From Chamaesiphon sp031376885 (GTDB lineage: Bacteria > Cyanobacteriota > Cyanobacteriia > Cyanobacteriales > Chamaesiphonaceae): 8,672 nucleotides of DNA. The stretch is taken from assembly GCA_031376885.1 (NCBI GenBank), contig JANMEL010000041.1, positions 1 to 8,672 of the forward strand. The letters are read 5' to 3'. The translations under genes were made by a program, and so were the position numbers. Below the pieces are notes generated by a model that did no database searches, had not been told where the DNA came from, and saw only the letters and a program-made list of their open reading frames with translations. Position 1 is the first letter of the stretch; the number at the start of each line of letters is the position of its first letter. This document shows, one piece after another, positions 1 through 5,430 of the stretch.

Positions 1-77
1 CCCAATCTCCGCATCCCACAAACCAATAAGGCGACCGGATTCACCATACCCACCGTCTCAAATAACCTATGCTTTGA

Positions 78-140
78 GGGGGGGTTTGGGGGGGGGACAC
101 TCCCCCACCCAATGGGGGGTCTGGGGGTCAGAACCCCCAG
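78..140. repeat. G-run/C-run palindromic low-complexity repeat
   Basis: The plus strand has G runs of 7 (78-84), 9 (88-96), 6 (114-119) and 5 (123-127), with C-runs at 102-106 and 134-138. The right end forms a clean hairpin: CTGGGGG (121-127) pairs with CCCCCAG (134-140) around a 6-base loop. The 88-96 G run can also pair with the C-run at 102-106. Four G runs on one strand also allow a G-quadruplex as an alternative fold. It resembles the G/C-run repeats scattered between cyanobacterial genes; that comparison is from memory. Homopolymer lengths are prone to sequencing error. Confidence 0.6.
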
Positions 141-189
141 ATCCGGATTCTGCCCTCACTAGTAACAATCGCAACCCACAAGTATAGCA

Positions 190-214
190 GGGGTCAGGGG
201 TGAGGGGACAGGGG
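190..214 (+). repeat. GGGG-N3 heptad repeat, canonical G-quadruplex motif
   Basis: Four GGGG blocks (190-193, 197-200, 204-207, 211-214) are separated by three 3-base spacers (TCA, TGA, ACA), giving an exact 7-base period. This meets the textbook pattern for a four-tetrad G-quadruplex with 3-base loops. A heptanucleotide period is also typical of the short tandemly repeated repetitive (STRR) sequences known from cyanobacteria, so it may simply be a degenerate STRR array. The G-rich strand is the plus strand, so a purH read-through transcript would be C-rich here. Confidence 0.65.
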
Positions 215-220
215 CGTGCA

Positions 221-275
221 CTGAGCGTAGCCGTTCGCGTAGCGTCTGCCGTGCCTACGGCAGGCTAACGCCAAC
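221..275. repeat. GCGTAGCC-type dispersed palindromic element
   Basis: The element begins with TGAGCGTAGCCG (222-233), an exact 12-mer that recurs at 7327-7338. It continues through a second GCGTAGCG block into a hairpin whose arms are CTGCCGT (246-252) and ACGGCAG (257-263), around a 4-base loop. It then runs into GGCTAACGCC. Motif sharing with the elements at 318, 5505 and 7321 marks it as a member of a dispersed family. Exact borders are uncertain. Confidence 0.6.
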
Positions 276-317
276 CGCAGAAGTGTCAGGTTGGGAAAGC
301 TGATGCACTGATGGTTT

Positions 318-345
318 GTTGGCGTAGCCTCCGCCAGAGCGGAAG
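318..345. repeat. GTTGGCGTAGCCT element with internal hairpin
   Basis: The 13-mer GTTGGCGTAGCCT at 318-330 is identical to 5505-5517 inside the ABC ATPase gene. In both copies the 13-mer leads straight into a short stem-loop: here TCCGC (330-334) and GCGGA (339-343) around a 4-base loop. The stem sequence differs from the 5505 copy while the left flank is kept, which is typical of a dispersed element with a variable, self-complementary centre. Confidence 0.6.
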
Positions 346-361
346 CATCCACATCTGTCCT

Positions 362-377
362 AACCGCCCTGGCGGTT
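362..377 (-). terminator. Possible purH transcript-end hairpin
   Basis: AACCGCC (362-368) and GGCGGTT (371-377) form a perfect 7 bp stem around a 2-base spacer, about 20 bases past the purH stop codon in the direction of purH transcription. The position suits a transcription end or mRNA 3' stabiliser. There is no T-tract after the stem on the minus strand, so it is not a classical intrinsic terminator, and a GGCGGTTGC-type repeat is the alternative reading. Confidence 0.35.
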
Positions 378-397
378 GCTATATCGACCATTTACCC

Positions 398-1930
398 CTA
401 GTGCAGAAAGTGCCGAATACCTGTAAATACCATCACGATACCTAGCTCATTGGCTGCGGCGATCGAATCACTATCCCGCATACTACCACCTGGTTGGACG
501 ATCGCGATAATTCCGGCGGCGGCGGCATTGCGAACAGAATCGTCAAAAGGGAAAAACCCATCACTGGCGAGGAATGCGCCGTGGGCGTGAGTTCCGGCTT
601 GTTCTAGGGCAATTTTTGCAGAGCCGACGCGGTTCATTTGCCCCGCACCTACACCGATAGTAGCGCGTTTTTTGGTGATGACGATCGCGTTGGATTTGAC
701 GTGTTTGGCGACTTTCCAAGCAAACAATAGCTCGGCTAATTCTGCGGGGGTGGGTTGTTTGGTGGTGACTACTTTCCAGTCGGTAGTAGATTCGATCTGT
801 TCGTCGGCGGTTTGAACTAGGGTTCCACCTGCGATAATTTTAAGATTATCTTTGGTACCTGTTGTCATATCGGCGAGGGTTAATACCCGCAGATTTTGCT
901 TTGTTGCCAAAATTTCTCGCGCTGCGGGAGTACATTCAGGCGCGACGATACATTCGAGGAAGGTTTTGGTCATCGCGGTGGCTGTATCTGCATCGAGAGG
1001 GCGATTTACCGCGACGATGCCGCCAAAAGCTGAGGTAGGATCGGCGTTGAATGCGCGATCGTATGCTTGGGCTAGAGTATCACCTAGTGCTGTTCCACAG
1101 GGATTATTATGTTTGATAATTGTGGCAGCGGGTGTATCGTCAAACTCCGAAATAATTCGCCGTGCGGCTTCTAGATCTACGAGGTTATTGTAGCTGAGTT
1201 CTTTTCCCTGCAATTTTACCGCCGCCGCCCAACCTGTGGGAGTTGTACCAGTTTGATACCAGGCTGCTGGTTGATGGGGATTTTCGCCGTAGCGGAGAGC
1301 TTGAATCAAGGTTCCCTTTTCTGGGGGTTGGGGAGATGCTCCACTTTGAGCAGCCAGATAACCAGAGATGGCGGTGTCGTAAGTGGCTGTATGCTGGAAG
1401 GTTTCTAATGCTCGCGCTTGGCGAAATTCGAGCGAGATTGCCCCATGAGTTTGGGCAAATTCTGCTAGATAGTCATTATATCGATCGGGATTGGATAATA
1501 CTGTCAGATGAGCAAAATTCTTGGCTGAAGCGCGGAGCATGGCGGGGCCACCGATATCGATATTCTCGATCGCATCTGCTAAACTGACTCCAGGTTTGGC
1601 GATCGTCGCGGCGAAGGGATATAAGTTTACTACGACTAGATCGATCGGTCGAATCTGCTGCTGCTCTAGATCTGCCACATCCTCCGGTACATCCCGCCGC
1701 GCCAAAATTCCCCCATGAATCTTCGGATGCAGAGTCTTGACTCGCCCGCCCAAAATTTCTGGCGCACCAGTATAGTCAGCTACCTTCATCACCGGAATTC
1801 CTTCGGCTTTGAGAGCTTGCGCTGTACCCCCACTGCTGACGATCTCGAAATCAAATTTTTCTACTAGTTGACGGGCAAAATCAATCAACCCTGTTTTGTC
1901 AGATACACTCAGCAGTGCTAAACGAGCCAT
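398..1930 (-). CDS. purH: Bifunctional AICAR formyltransferase / IMP cyclohydrolase
   Basis: PurH catalyses the last two steps of de novo purine synthesis: formylation of AICAR with 10-formyl-tetrahydrofolate, then ring closure to IMP in the cytoplasm. At 510 residues it has the normal full length. The N-terminal MGS-like cyclohydrolase domain shows LLSVSDKTG (6-14), SSGGT (32-36) and GGRVKTLHPKIHGG (61-74). The transformylase domain shows RYGENPHQ (213-220), the catalytic IIKHNNPCG (K273, H274), GQMNRV (430-435), SDGFFPF (456-462) and GGSMRD (481-486). It ends in RHFLH, the usual PurH terminus. The ATG at 1928-1930 gives the conserved start MARLALLSVSDKTG. It lies 34 bp after the phosphatase-like gene on the same strand, so co-transcription with the two upstream genes is likely. 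No key residue is missing. Confidence 0.98.
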   Translation of the reverse strand: MARLALLSVSDKTGLIDFARQLVEKFDFEIVSSGGTAQALKAEGIPVMKVADYTGAPEILGGRVKTLHPKIHGGILARRDVPEDVADLEQQQIRPIDLVVVNLYPFAATIAKPGVSLADAIENIDIGGPAMLRASAKNFAHLTVLSNPDRYNDYLAEFAQTHGAISLEFRQARALETFQHTATYDTAISGYLAAQSGASPQPPEKGTLIQALRYGENPHQPAAWYQTGTTPTGWAAAVKLQGKELSYNNLVDLEAARRIISEFDDTPAATIIKHNNPCGTALGDTLAQAYDRAFNADPTSAFGGIVAVNRPLDADTATAMTKTFLECIVAPECTPAAREILATKQNLRVLTLADMTTGTKDNLKIIAGGTLVQTADEQIESTTDWKVVTTKQPTPAELAELLFAWKVAKHVKSNAIVITKKRATIGVGAGQMNRVGSAKIALEQAGTHAHGAFLASDGFFPFDDSVRNAAAAGIIAIVQPGGSMRDSDSIAAANELGIVMVFTGIRHFLH

Positions 1931-1964
1931 ATTTTAGATAAATGATGAAAATGTCGGGTATTGC

Positions 1965-2324
1965 TTAGTATAGCTGGAGTTTGCCGTCAGAATTCGGATC
2001 TAGATATTCGCCGAGCCGAGATTCGAGGATGTCGATTAATTCTGGATCCATGTATTGGTAGTCGTCGGTGATGTGTAGAACGATCGGTGGCTTATCTAGC
2101 ACAAGATCGGCGTATTTTCGCTGAATAATTGCACTGTGGCGTTTTTCCATCACAAAAATCGAGTCCGCCCAATTAATTAAACCAGGAGTTATTTTAACTC
2201 GCGCTTTGTCTGATGTACCTGCGGATTTTGCGGTATAACGATCGCTATCTTTGAATAGAGCTTCTGCTGTTGGACTTCGCCACTGGTTTTGGCTACAAAT
2301 AAATAGTAACTGTTTGCGGTACAT
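1965..2324 (-). CDS. Low-molecular-weight protein tyrosine phosphatase-like protein
   Basis: This 119-residue protein carries the phosphatase P-loop C-X5-R-S in FICSQNQWRSPTAE (C10, R16, S17) right at the N-terminus. That is where the LMW-PTP fold places its nucleophile cysteine and phosphate-binding arginine. Further features are WADSIFVMEKRH (about 52-63) and DDYQYMDPEL (87-96), whose DP may supply the general acid. The pattern fits the short predicted phosphatase family COG4551 better than classical 150-residue LMW-PTPs or arsenate reductases. I chose ATG 2322-2324; a TTG at 2331-2333 would add three residues, but ATG places the P-loop at the usual distance. The gene starts 9 bp after the YqgF-like stop and ends 34 bp before purH, so it is probably co-transcribed with both. 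Substrate unknown. Confidence 0.85.
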   Translation of the reverse strand: MYRKQLLFICSQNQWRSPTAEALFKDSDRYTAKSAGTSDKARVKITPGLINWADSIFVMEKRHSAIIQRKYADLVLDKPPIVLHITDDYQYMDPELIDILESRLGEYLDPNSDGKLQLY

Positions 2325-2333
2325 AAGATTCAA

Positions 2334-2744
2334 TTAGATTTGATTCAAATATCGCTCGATCAGAATAATCGCCACTAAATCATCGATCGGCCGTGGTGGT
2401 TGACGCATTCCTTGGGGAATTAGACTAGTGATAAAATTGGGCGGGTACATTTGCCAATATCGATCGCGTGCCTCTAAACTAGAGTATCTTTCATCTACTA
2501 GATCGATCGGTAAATCTGGAAAGGCGGTGGTTAATTTTTGGTGCCATTGTTTGGCAGTAGTTTGGTCGCCCATGACGATAAAATCGATCGAGTATTGCTG
2601 ACATAGAGCGGCGATCTGAGTAATGATTTCGGCAGTGGCGATCGTCTGATGGTAGAGTATGTTGCGATCGCCATCCATTACCGCCACTCCACATTTATCC
2701 TTACCAGGATCGAAGCCTAAAATTGTTTTGCGTTCGTCTGGCAT
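2334..2744 (-). CDS. YqgF/RuvC-like RNase H-fold nuclease (putative pre-16S rRNA processing)
   Basis: The 136 residues match the length and motif order of YqgF/RuvX-type nucleases, which have an RNase H fold and act in 16S rRNA 5'-end maturation; older annotations call them Holliday junction resolvase-like. Seen here: the first strand with its metal-binding Asp, LGFDPGKDKCGVAV (D12); a central IDLVDERYSSLEARDRY containing the DER-[ST] motif (E85); and C-terminal PIDDLVAIILIERYL (D121/D122). These give the expected acidic D-E-D set. The start ATG (2742-2744) places the first strand at the usual distance. The DxG is followed by KDKCG rather than the more usual version of the motif, so it may belong to a cyanobacterial RuvC-like branch, with a canonical YqgF elsewhere. 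It is first in the presumed three-gene unit with the phosphatase-like gene and purH. Confidence 0.8.
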   Translation of the reverse strand: MPDERKTILGFDPGKDKCGVAVMDGDRNILYHQTIATAEIITQIAALCQQYSIDFIVMGDQTTAKQWHQKLTTAFPDLPIDLVDERYSSLEARDRYWQMYPPNFITSLIPQGMRQPPRPIDDLVAIILIERYLNQI

Positions 2745-2763
2745 AGTAAAATATTATCTAGCA

Positions 2764-2769
2764 AGTATA
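2764..2769 (-). promoter_or_regulatory. Candidate -10 element for the minus-strand operon
   Basis: On the minus strand TATACT lies 19 bases upstream of the YqgF-like ATG, inside an AT-rich stretch that also offers GATAAT just downstream. No convincing -35 hexamer stands 16-18 bp upstream of either. Many cyanobacterial promoters rely mainly on the -10, so this is a plausible but unproven site within the 188 bp divergent gap (2745-2932). I see no RNA gene in that gap. Confidence 0.25.
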
Positions 2770-2932
2770 ATCGATCGTTACAGCTCGATCGCAAAATTGA
2801 GTGAAAACTTCGTCGTTGATGACAGCTTTGATTTTACCACTGAATCTCGCCGCTACTATGCCCATTGAGCGCGATCTCAGAGTAAGATGTTTGAATTGAC
2901 CCTATGTTTTCCATTCATTCGACTTATTCCTG

Positions 2933-3433
2933 ATGAACATCCGTATTGGTAATGGTTACGATATCCACCGTTTAGTTGTCGATCGACCGCTGATCCTCGG
3001 TGGTGTTAAGATCGAACACGAGTTAGGCTTATTAGGACATAGCGACGCAGATGTACTGACTCATGCGATTATGGATGCGATGTTGGGCGCGTTGAGTTTG
3101 GGTGATATTGGGCATTATTTCCCGCCAACGGATGCGAAATGGGCGGGTGCAGATAGCATCGAGTTATTAAAACAAGTAAATAAATTAATTGGCGATCGTG
3201 GTTGGCAAATTGGTAATCTAGATACAGTAGTAGTTGCCGAACGTCCGAAACTCAAACCACATATTCATGCTATGCGCGACAGGTTGGCTCAAGCATTATA
3301 TCTAAAACCAGACCAAATTGGCGTGAAGGCGACTACTAATGAAAAATTGGACGCAACTGGGAGAGAGGAAGGTATCTGTGCTTATGCAGTCGTTTTACTA
3401 ATCGAGAATGAGGTAGCAGATTTATCGGTCTAA
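2933..3433 (+). CDS. ispF: 2-C-methyl-D-erythritol 2,4-cyclodiphosphate synthase
   Basis: IspF converts CDP-ME 2-phosphate to the cyclic diphosphate MEcPP and releases CMP. This is the fifth step of the MEP isoprenoid route, which supplies carotenoid, phytol and quinone side chains in cyanobacteria. The protein is a homotrimer with a zinc site at subunit interfaces. The zinc ligands are visible as D10 and H12 in GNGYDIHR and H44 in LLGHSDADVLTHA. The MEcPP-site loop and acid follow in KATTNEKLDATGR (E137), and LGDIGHYFPPTD (56-67) is the usual substrate loop. Length, 166 residues, is slightly above the typical 155-160 because of a short C-terminal tail. No Shine-Dalgarno motif precedes the ATG, but MNIRIGNGYD is the family's normal start. 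It may be co-transcribed with the lipoprotein gene 38 bp downstream. Confidence 0.97.
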   Translation: MNIRIGNGYDIHRLVVDRPLILGGVKIEHELGLLGHSDADVLTHAIMDAMLGALSLGDIGHYFPPTDAKWAGADSIELLKQVNKLIGDRGWQIGNLDTVVVAERPKLKPHIHAMRDRLAQALYLKPDQIGVKATTNEKLDATGREEGICAYAVVLLIENEVADLSV

Positions 3434-3471
3434 TTTTAATCTCAGTTATATTTACTATTACTATTGAAAGT

Positions 3472-5235
3472 ATGTTTTTTACTAAGTGGCGATCGTGGTT
3501 GATAATATCTATTTTGGCGGTGTCGATCGGCATTAGTAGTTGTCGGCAGATTATTCAATCTTCTTCTGCTCAGTCTAATAATCAATTGGTTTCGGCTATT
3601 CTCACCGATCCAAAAACTTTTAATGCAGCACTCAGTAATGAATCTCCAAATATTTTTGGCTATGTGGGAGAAGGATTGATTACTGAAAATGGTAAAGGTA
3701 TCGTCGAGCCAGCTCTAGCCGAATCTTGGGTCATATCGCCAGATAGTAAGACTGTTACATTCACTCTCAAACCCAATCTAAAATGGTCTGATGGTGCCCC
3801 TTTGACTGTCGATGATGTGGCATTTACATTTAATGAGGTTTATTTTAACGAAGATATTCCTACTGATACTAGAGATATCCTCAAAATTGGTAAAGACAAA
3901 AAACTACCCACACTAAAAATTATCGATGCCAATCAAATTGCATTTACCACACCAGAACCCTTCGCCCCTTTTCTCCGTACATTAGGCATTAGTATTCTTC
4001 CCGCTCACAAATTGCGATCGACAGTCAAACAAAAAGATAAAGAGGGTAAACCTCTATTCCTAAGTACTTGGGGCATCAACACCAAACCCAAAGACTTAGT
4101 TTCTAATGGGATCTTCACCCTCGATTCATATACTCCTGGCGAAAGATTAGTTTTCAAAAAGAATCCTTACTATTGGCGCAAAGACAAACAGGGCAAACAA
4201 CAACCCTATATCGATAAATTAGTCTGGCAGATCGTCGAATCTACCGATACATCATTAGTCCAATTTAGATCGGGTGGCTTAGATTCCTATGGTGTATCCC
4301 CCGATTATTTCTCGCTACTAAAAAAAGAAGAACAAAAAGGCGGCTTCAAAATTTATAATGGTGGCGCATCGACGGGCACCACATTTATGTCCTTCAATCT
4401 TAATGAAGGAGATCGAAATGGTAAATCTTTAGTCGATCCAATTAAATCGCGATGGTTTAATACTGTCCAATTTCGTCAAGCGATCGCCTATGCCACCAAT
4501 CGTCAAAGAATGATTAATAATATCTATCGTGGATTGGGTGCGGCTCAAGATTCACCAATTTCTGTTCCTAGTCCTTATTATTTCTCCCGCGAACAAGGCT
4601 TACCTGTATATGACTACAACCCCAAGAAAGCCAAAGAGATATTATTAGCAGCAGGCTTTAAATACAACCAACAAGATAAACTAATTGATGACCAAGGAAA
4701 TCTAGTTCGATTTACCTTAATCACAAATTCAGGTAACAAAATTCGTGAAGCATTAGGTTCGCAAATCAAACAAGACTTGGCTCTAATTGGAATTGAAGTT
4801 GACTTTACACCGATCGCCTTTAGTCTACTGATCGACAAAATAGATAATACCTTAGAATGGGATAGTCTATTAATTGGCTTCACTGGTGGGATCGAGCCGA
4901 ATGACGGCGCGAATTTTTGGTCTGTAGATGGAGGTTCCCATTTATTCAATATCAAACCCAAAAAAGGCAGTCCACCAATTAACGGTCGAAAAGTTGCCGA
5001 GTGGGAAAAAAAGATCGACACCTTATATATCCAAGCAGCCCAAGAACTAGACGAAACAAAACGCCGCAAAATCTATATCGAAACTCAAAGAATCACCCAA
5101 GAAAATCTACCCTGTATTTACCTAGTCAATGCCCTCTCTCTGTCAGCCGTAAAAAATCGCGTCAAAGGCATCGACTATTCACCAATTAGTGGCCCATTCT
5201 GGAATCTTCACGAATTAACCCTAACTGCGGAGTAA
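3472..5235 (+). CDS. Family 5 extracellular solute-binding lipoprotein of an ABC importer
   Basis: A 587-residue DppA/OppA-type binding protein (SBP_bac_5 fold), the class that captures oligopeptides, nickel or related ligands for ABC importers. The N-terminus is a lipoprotein signal: basic TKWRS, a hydrophobic segment (about 9-20), and lipobox ISSC with acylated C24. After a Ser/Gln-rich linker comes the family core: IVEPALAESWVISPD (77-91), the WSDGAPLTVDDVAFTFN stretch (105-121) and, near 327-356, the FRQAIAYATNRQRMINNIYRG segment typical of the second lobe. Full length and uninterrupted. The ligand cannot be read from sequence. No permease or matching DppD/F-type ATPase lies nearby; the convergent ATPase at 5431-6540 belongs to the carbohydrate class. 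It follows ispF by 38 bp, with only a weak GAAAG upstream of its ATG. Confidence 0.9.
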   Translation: MFFTKWRSWLIISILAVSIGISSCRQIIQSSSAQSNNQLVSAILTDPKTFNAALSNESPNIFGYVGEGLITENGKGIVEPALAESWVISPDSKTVTFTLKPNLKWSDGAPLTVDDVAFTFNEVYFNEDIPTDTRDILKIGKDKKLPTLKIIDANQIAFTTPEPFAPFLRTLGISILPAHKLRSTVKQKDKEGKPLFLSTWGINTKPKDLVSNGIFTLDSYTPGERLVFKKNPYYWRKDKQGKQQPYIDKLVWQIVESTDTSLVQFRSGGLDSYGVSPDYFSLLKKEEQKGGFKIYNGGASTGTTFMSFNLNEGDRNGKSLVDPIKSRWFNTVQFRQAIAYATNRQRMINNIYRGLGAAQDSPISVPSPYYFSREQGLPVYDYNPKKAKEILLAAGFKYNQQDKLIDDQGNLVRFTLITNSGNKIREALGSQIKQDLALIGIEVDFTPIAFSLLIDKIDNTLEWDSLLIGFTGGIEPNDGANFWSVDGGSHLFNIKPKKGSPPINGRKVAEWEKKIDTLYIQAAQELDETKRRKIYIETQRITQENLPCIYLVNALSLSAVKNRVKGIDYSPISGPFWNLHELTLTAE

Positions 5236-5268
5236 TAAACAATTACTCAGTTTTGATGAATATGAGTA

Positions 5269-5318
5269 TGAAATTTAGGGTAGGGGCAATTCATGAATTG
5301 CCCCTACCTTAAATTTCA
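5269..5318. repeat. 50 bp near-perfect palindrome between convergent genes
   Basis: The two 25-base arms pair completely except for one G-T pair (5278/5309), centred on CATG at 5292-5295. The inner 28 bp (5280-5307, GTAGGGGCAATTC and its complement) is a perfect palindrome. It lies 33 bp past the lipoprotein stop and 112 bp past the ATPase stop, so either transcript could fold it into a strong hairpin and use it as a bidirectional end. There is no T-tract. I recall near-identical GGGGCAATTCATGAATTGCCCC palindromes from other cyanobacteria, so it is probably a dispersed repeat doing double duty. Confidence 0.75.
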
Positions 5319-5430
5319 GCTATTACCCTAAACCCCGATCGTATTTAGATCCTAGTGGGAAGGGTGGGTTTTGTTTGAGGTGGATTGAATTCAACCGCAG
5401 TTGTTAGCATAAACTGACCCCTACAGATCC

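Larger units (their letters stand above)
1..397. other. Repeat-rich intergenic region downstream of purH, no convincing gene
   Basis: No reading frame here looks like a real protein. The plus-strand frame starting at base 1 stays open to a TAG at 160-162 and could include the tail of a gene entering from the left, but its second half is translated G-run repeat and I recognise no family. A minus-strand frame at 194-391 is translated repeat sequence. The region is a mosaic of G-runs and palindromes (78-140), a GGGG heptad array (190-214), two GCGTAGCC-type elements (about 221-275 and 318-345) and a short perfect hairpin (362-377). These are listed separately. Confidence 0.7.

Noticed and set aside
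194..391. 65-codon minus-strand open frame downstream of purH
   Set aside because: It consists almost entirely of translated palindromic repeats and a G-run array, so an open frame here is not evidence of a gene.
852..1718. Several plus-strand open frames antisense to purH
   Set aside because: They are shadows of purH, whose motifs are conserved along its whole length on the other strand.
2331..2333. TTG start for the phosphatase-like gene
   Set aside because: It directly follows the upstream stop and adds only Met-Asn-Leu. The ATG three codons later is a better start and fits the family's N-terminus.
2659..2868. Plus-strand open frame of 69 codons overlapping the start of the YqgF-like gene
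   Set aside because: Much of it is the antisense of a well-supported gene, and the rest lies in the divergent promoter gap. No recognisable motif or plausible ribosome-binding site.
2896..2928. TTGACC followed by ACTTAT as an ispF promoter
   Set aside because: The -35-like hexamer is good, but the only -10-like sequence is at a poor spacing of about 20 bp and would leave a leader of only a few bases.
4614..5069. 151-codon minus-strand open frame antisense to the lipoprotein gene
   Set aside because: Composition is typical of an antisense frame, and it has no domain. The plus-strand binding protein explains the sequence.
5319..5430. Rest of the convergent gap searched for a small RNA or tRNA
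   Set aside because: Only a 10 bp TTGAATTCAA palindrome and a 5 bp CAGTT/AACTG pairing are visible; no cloverleaf, promoter pair or T-tract.
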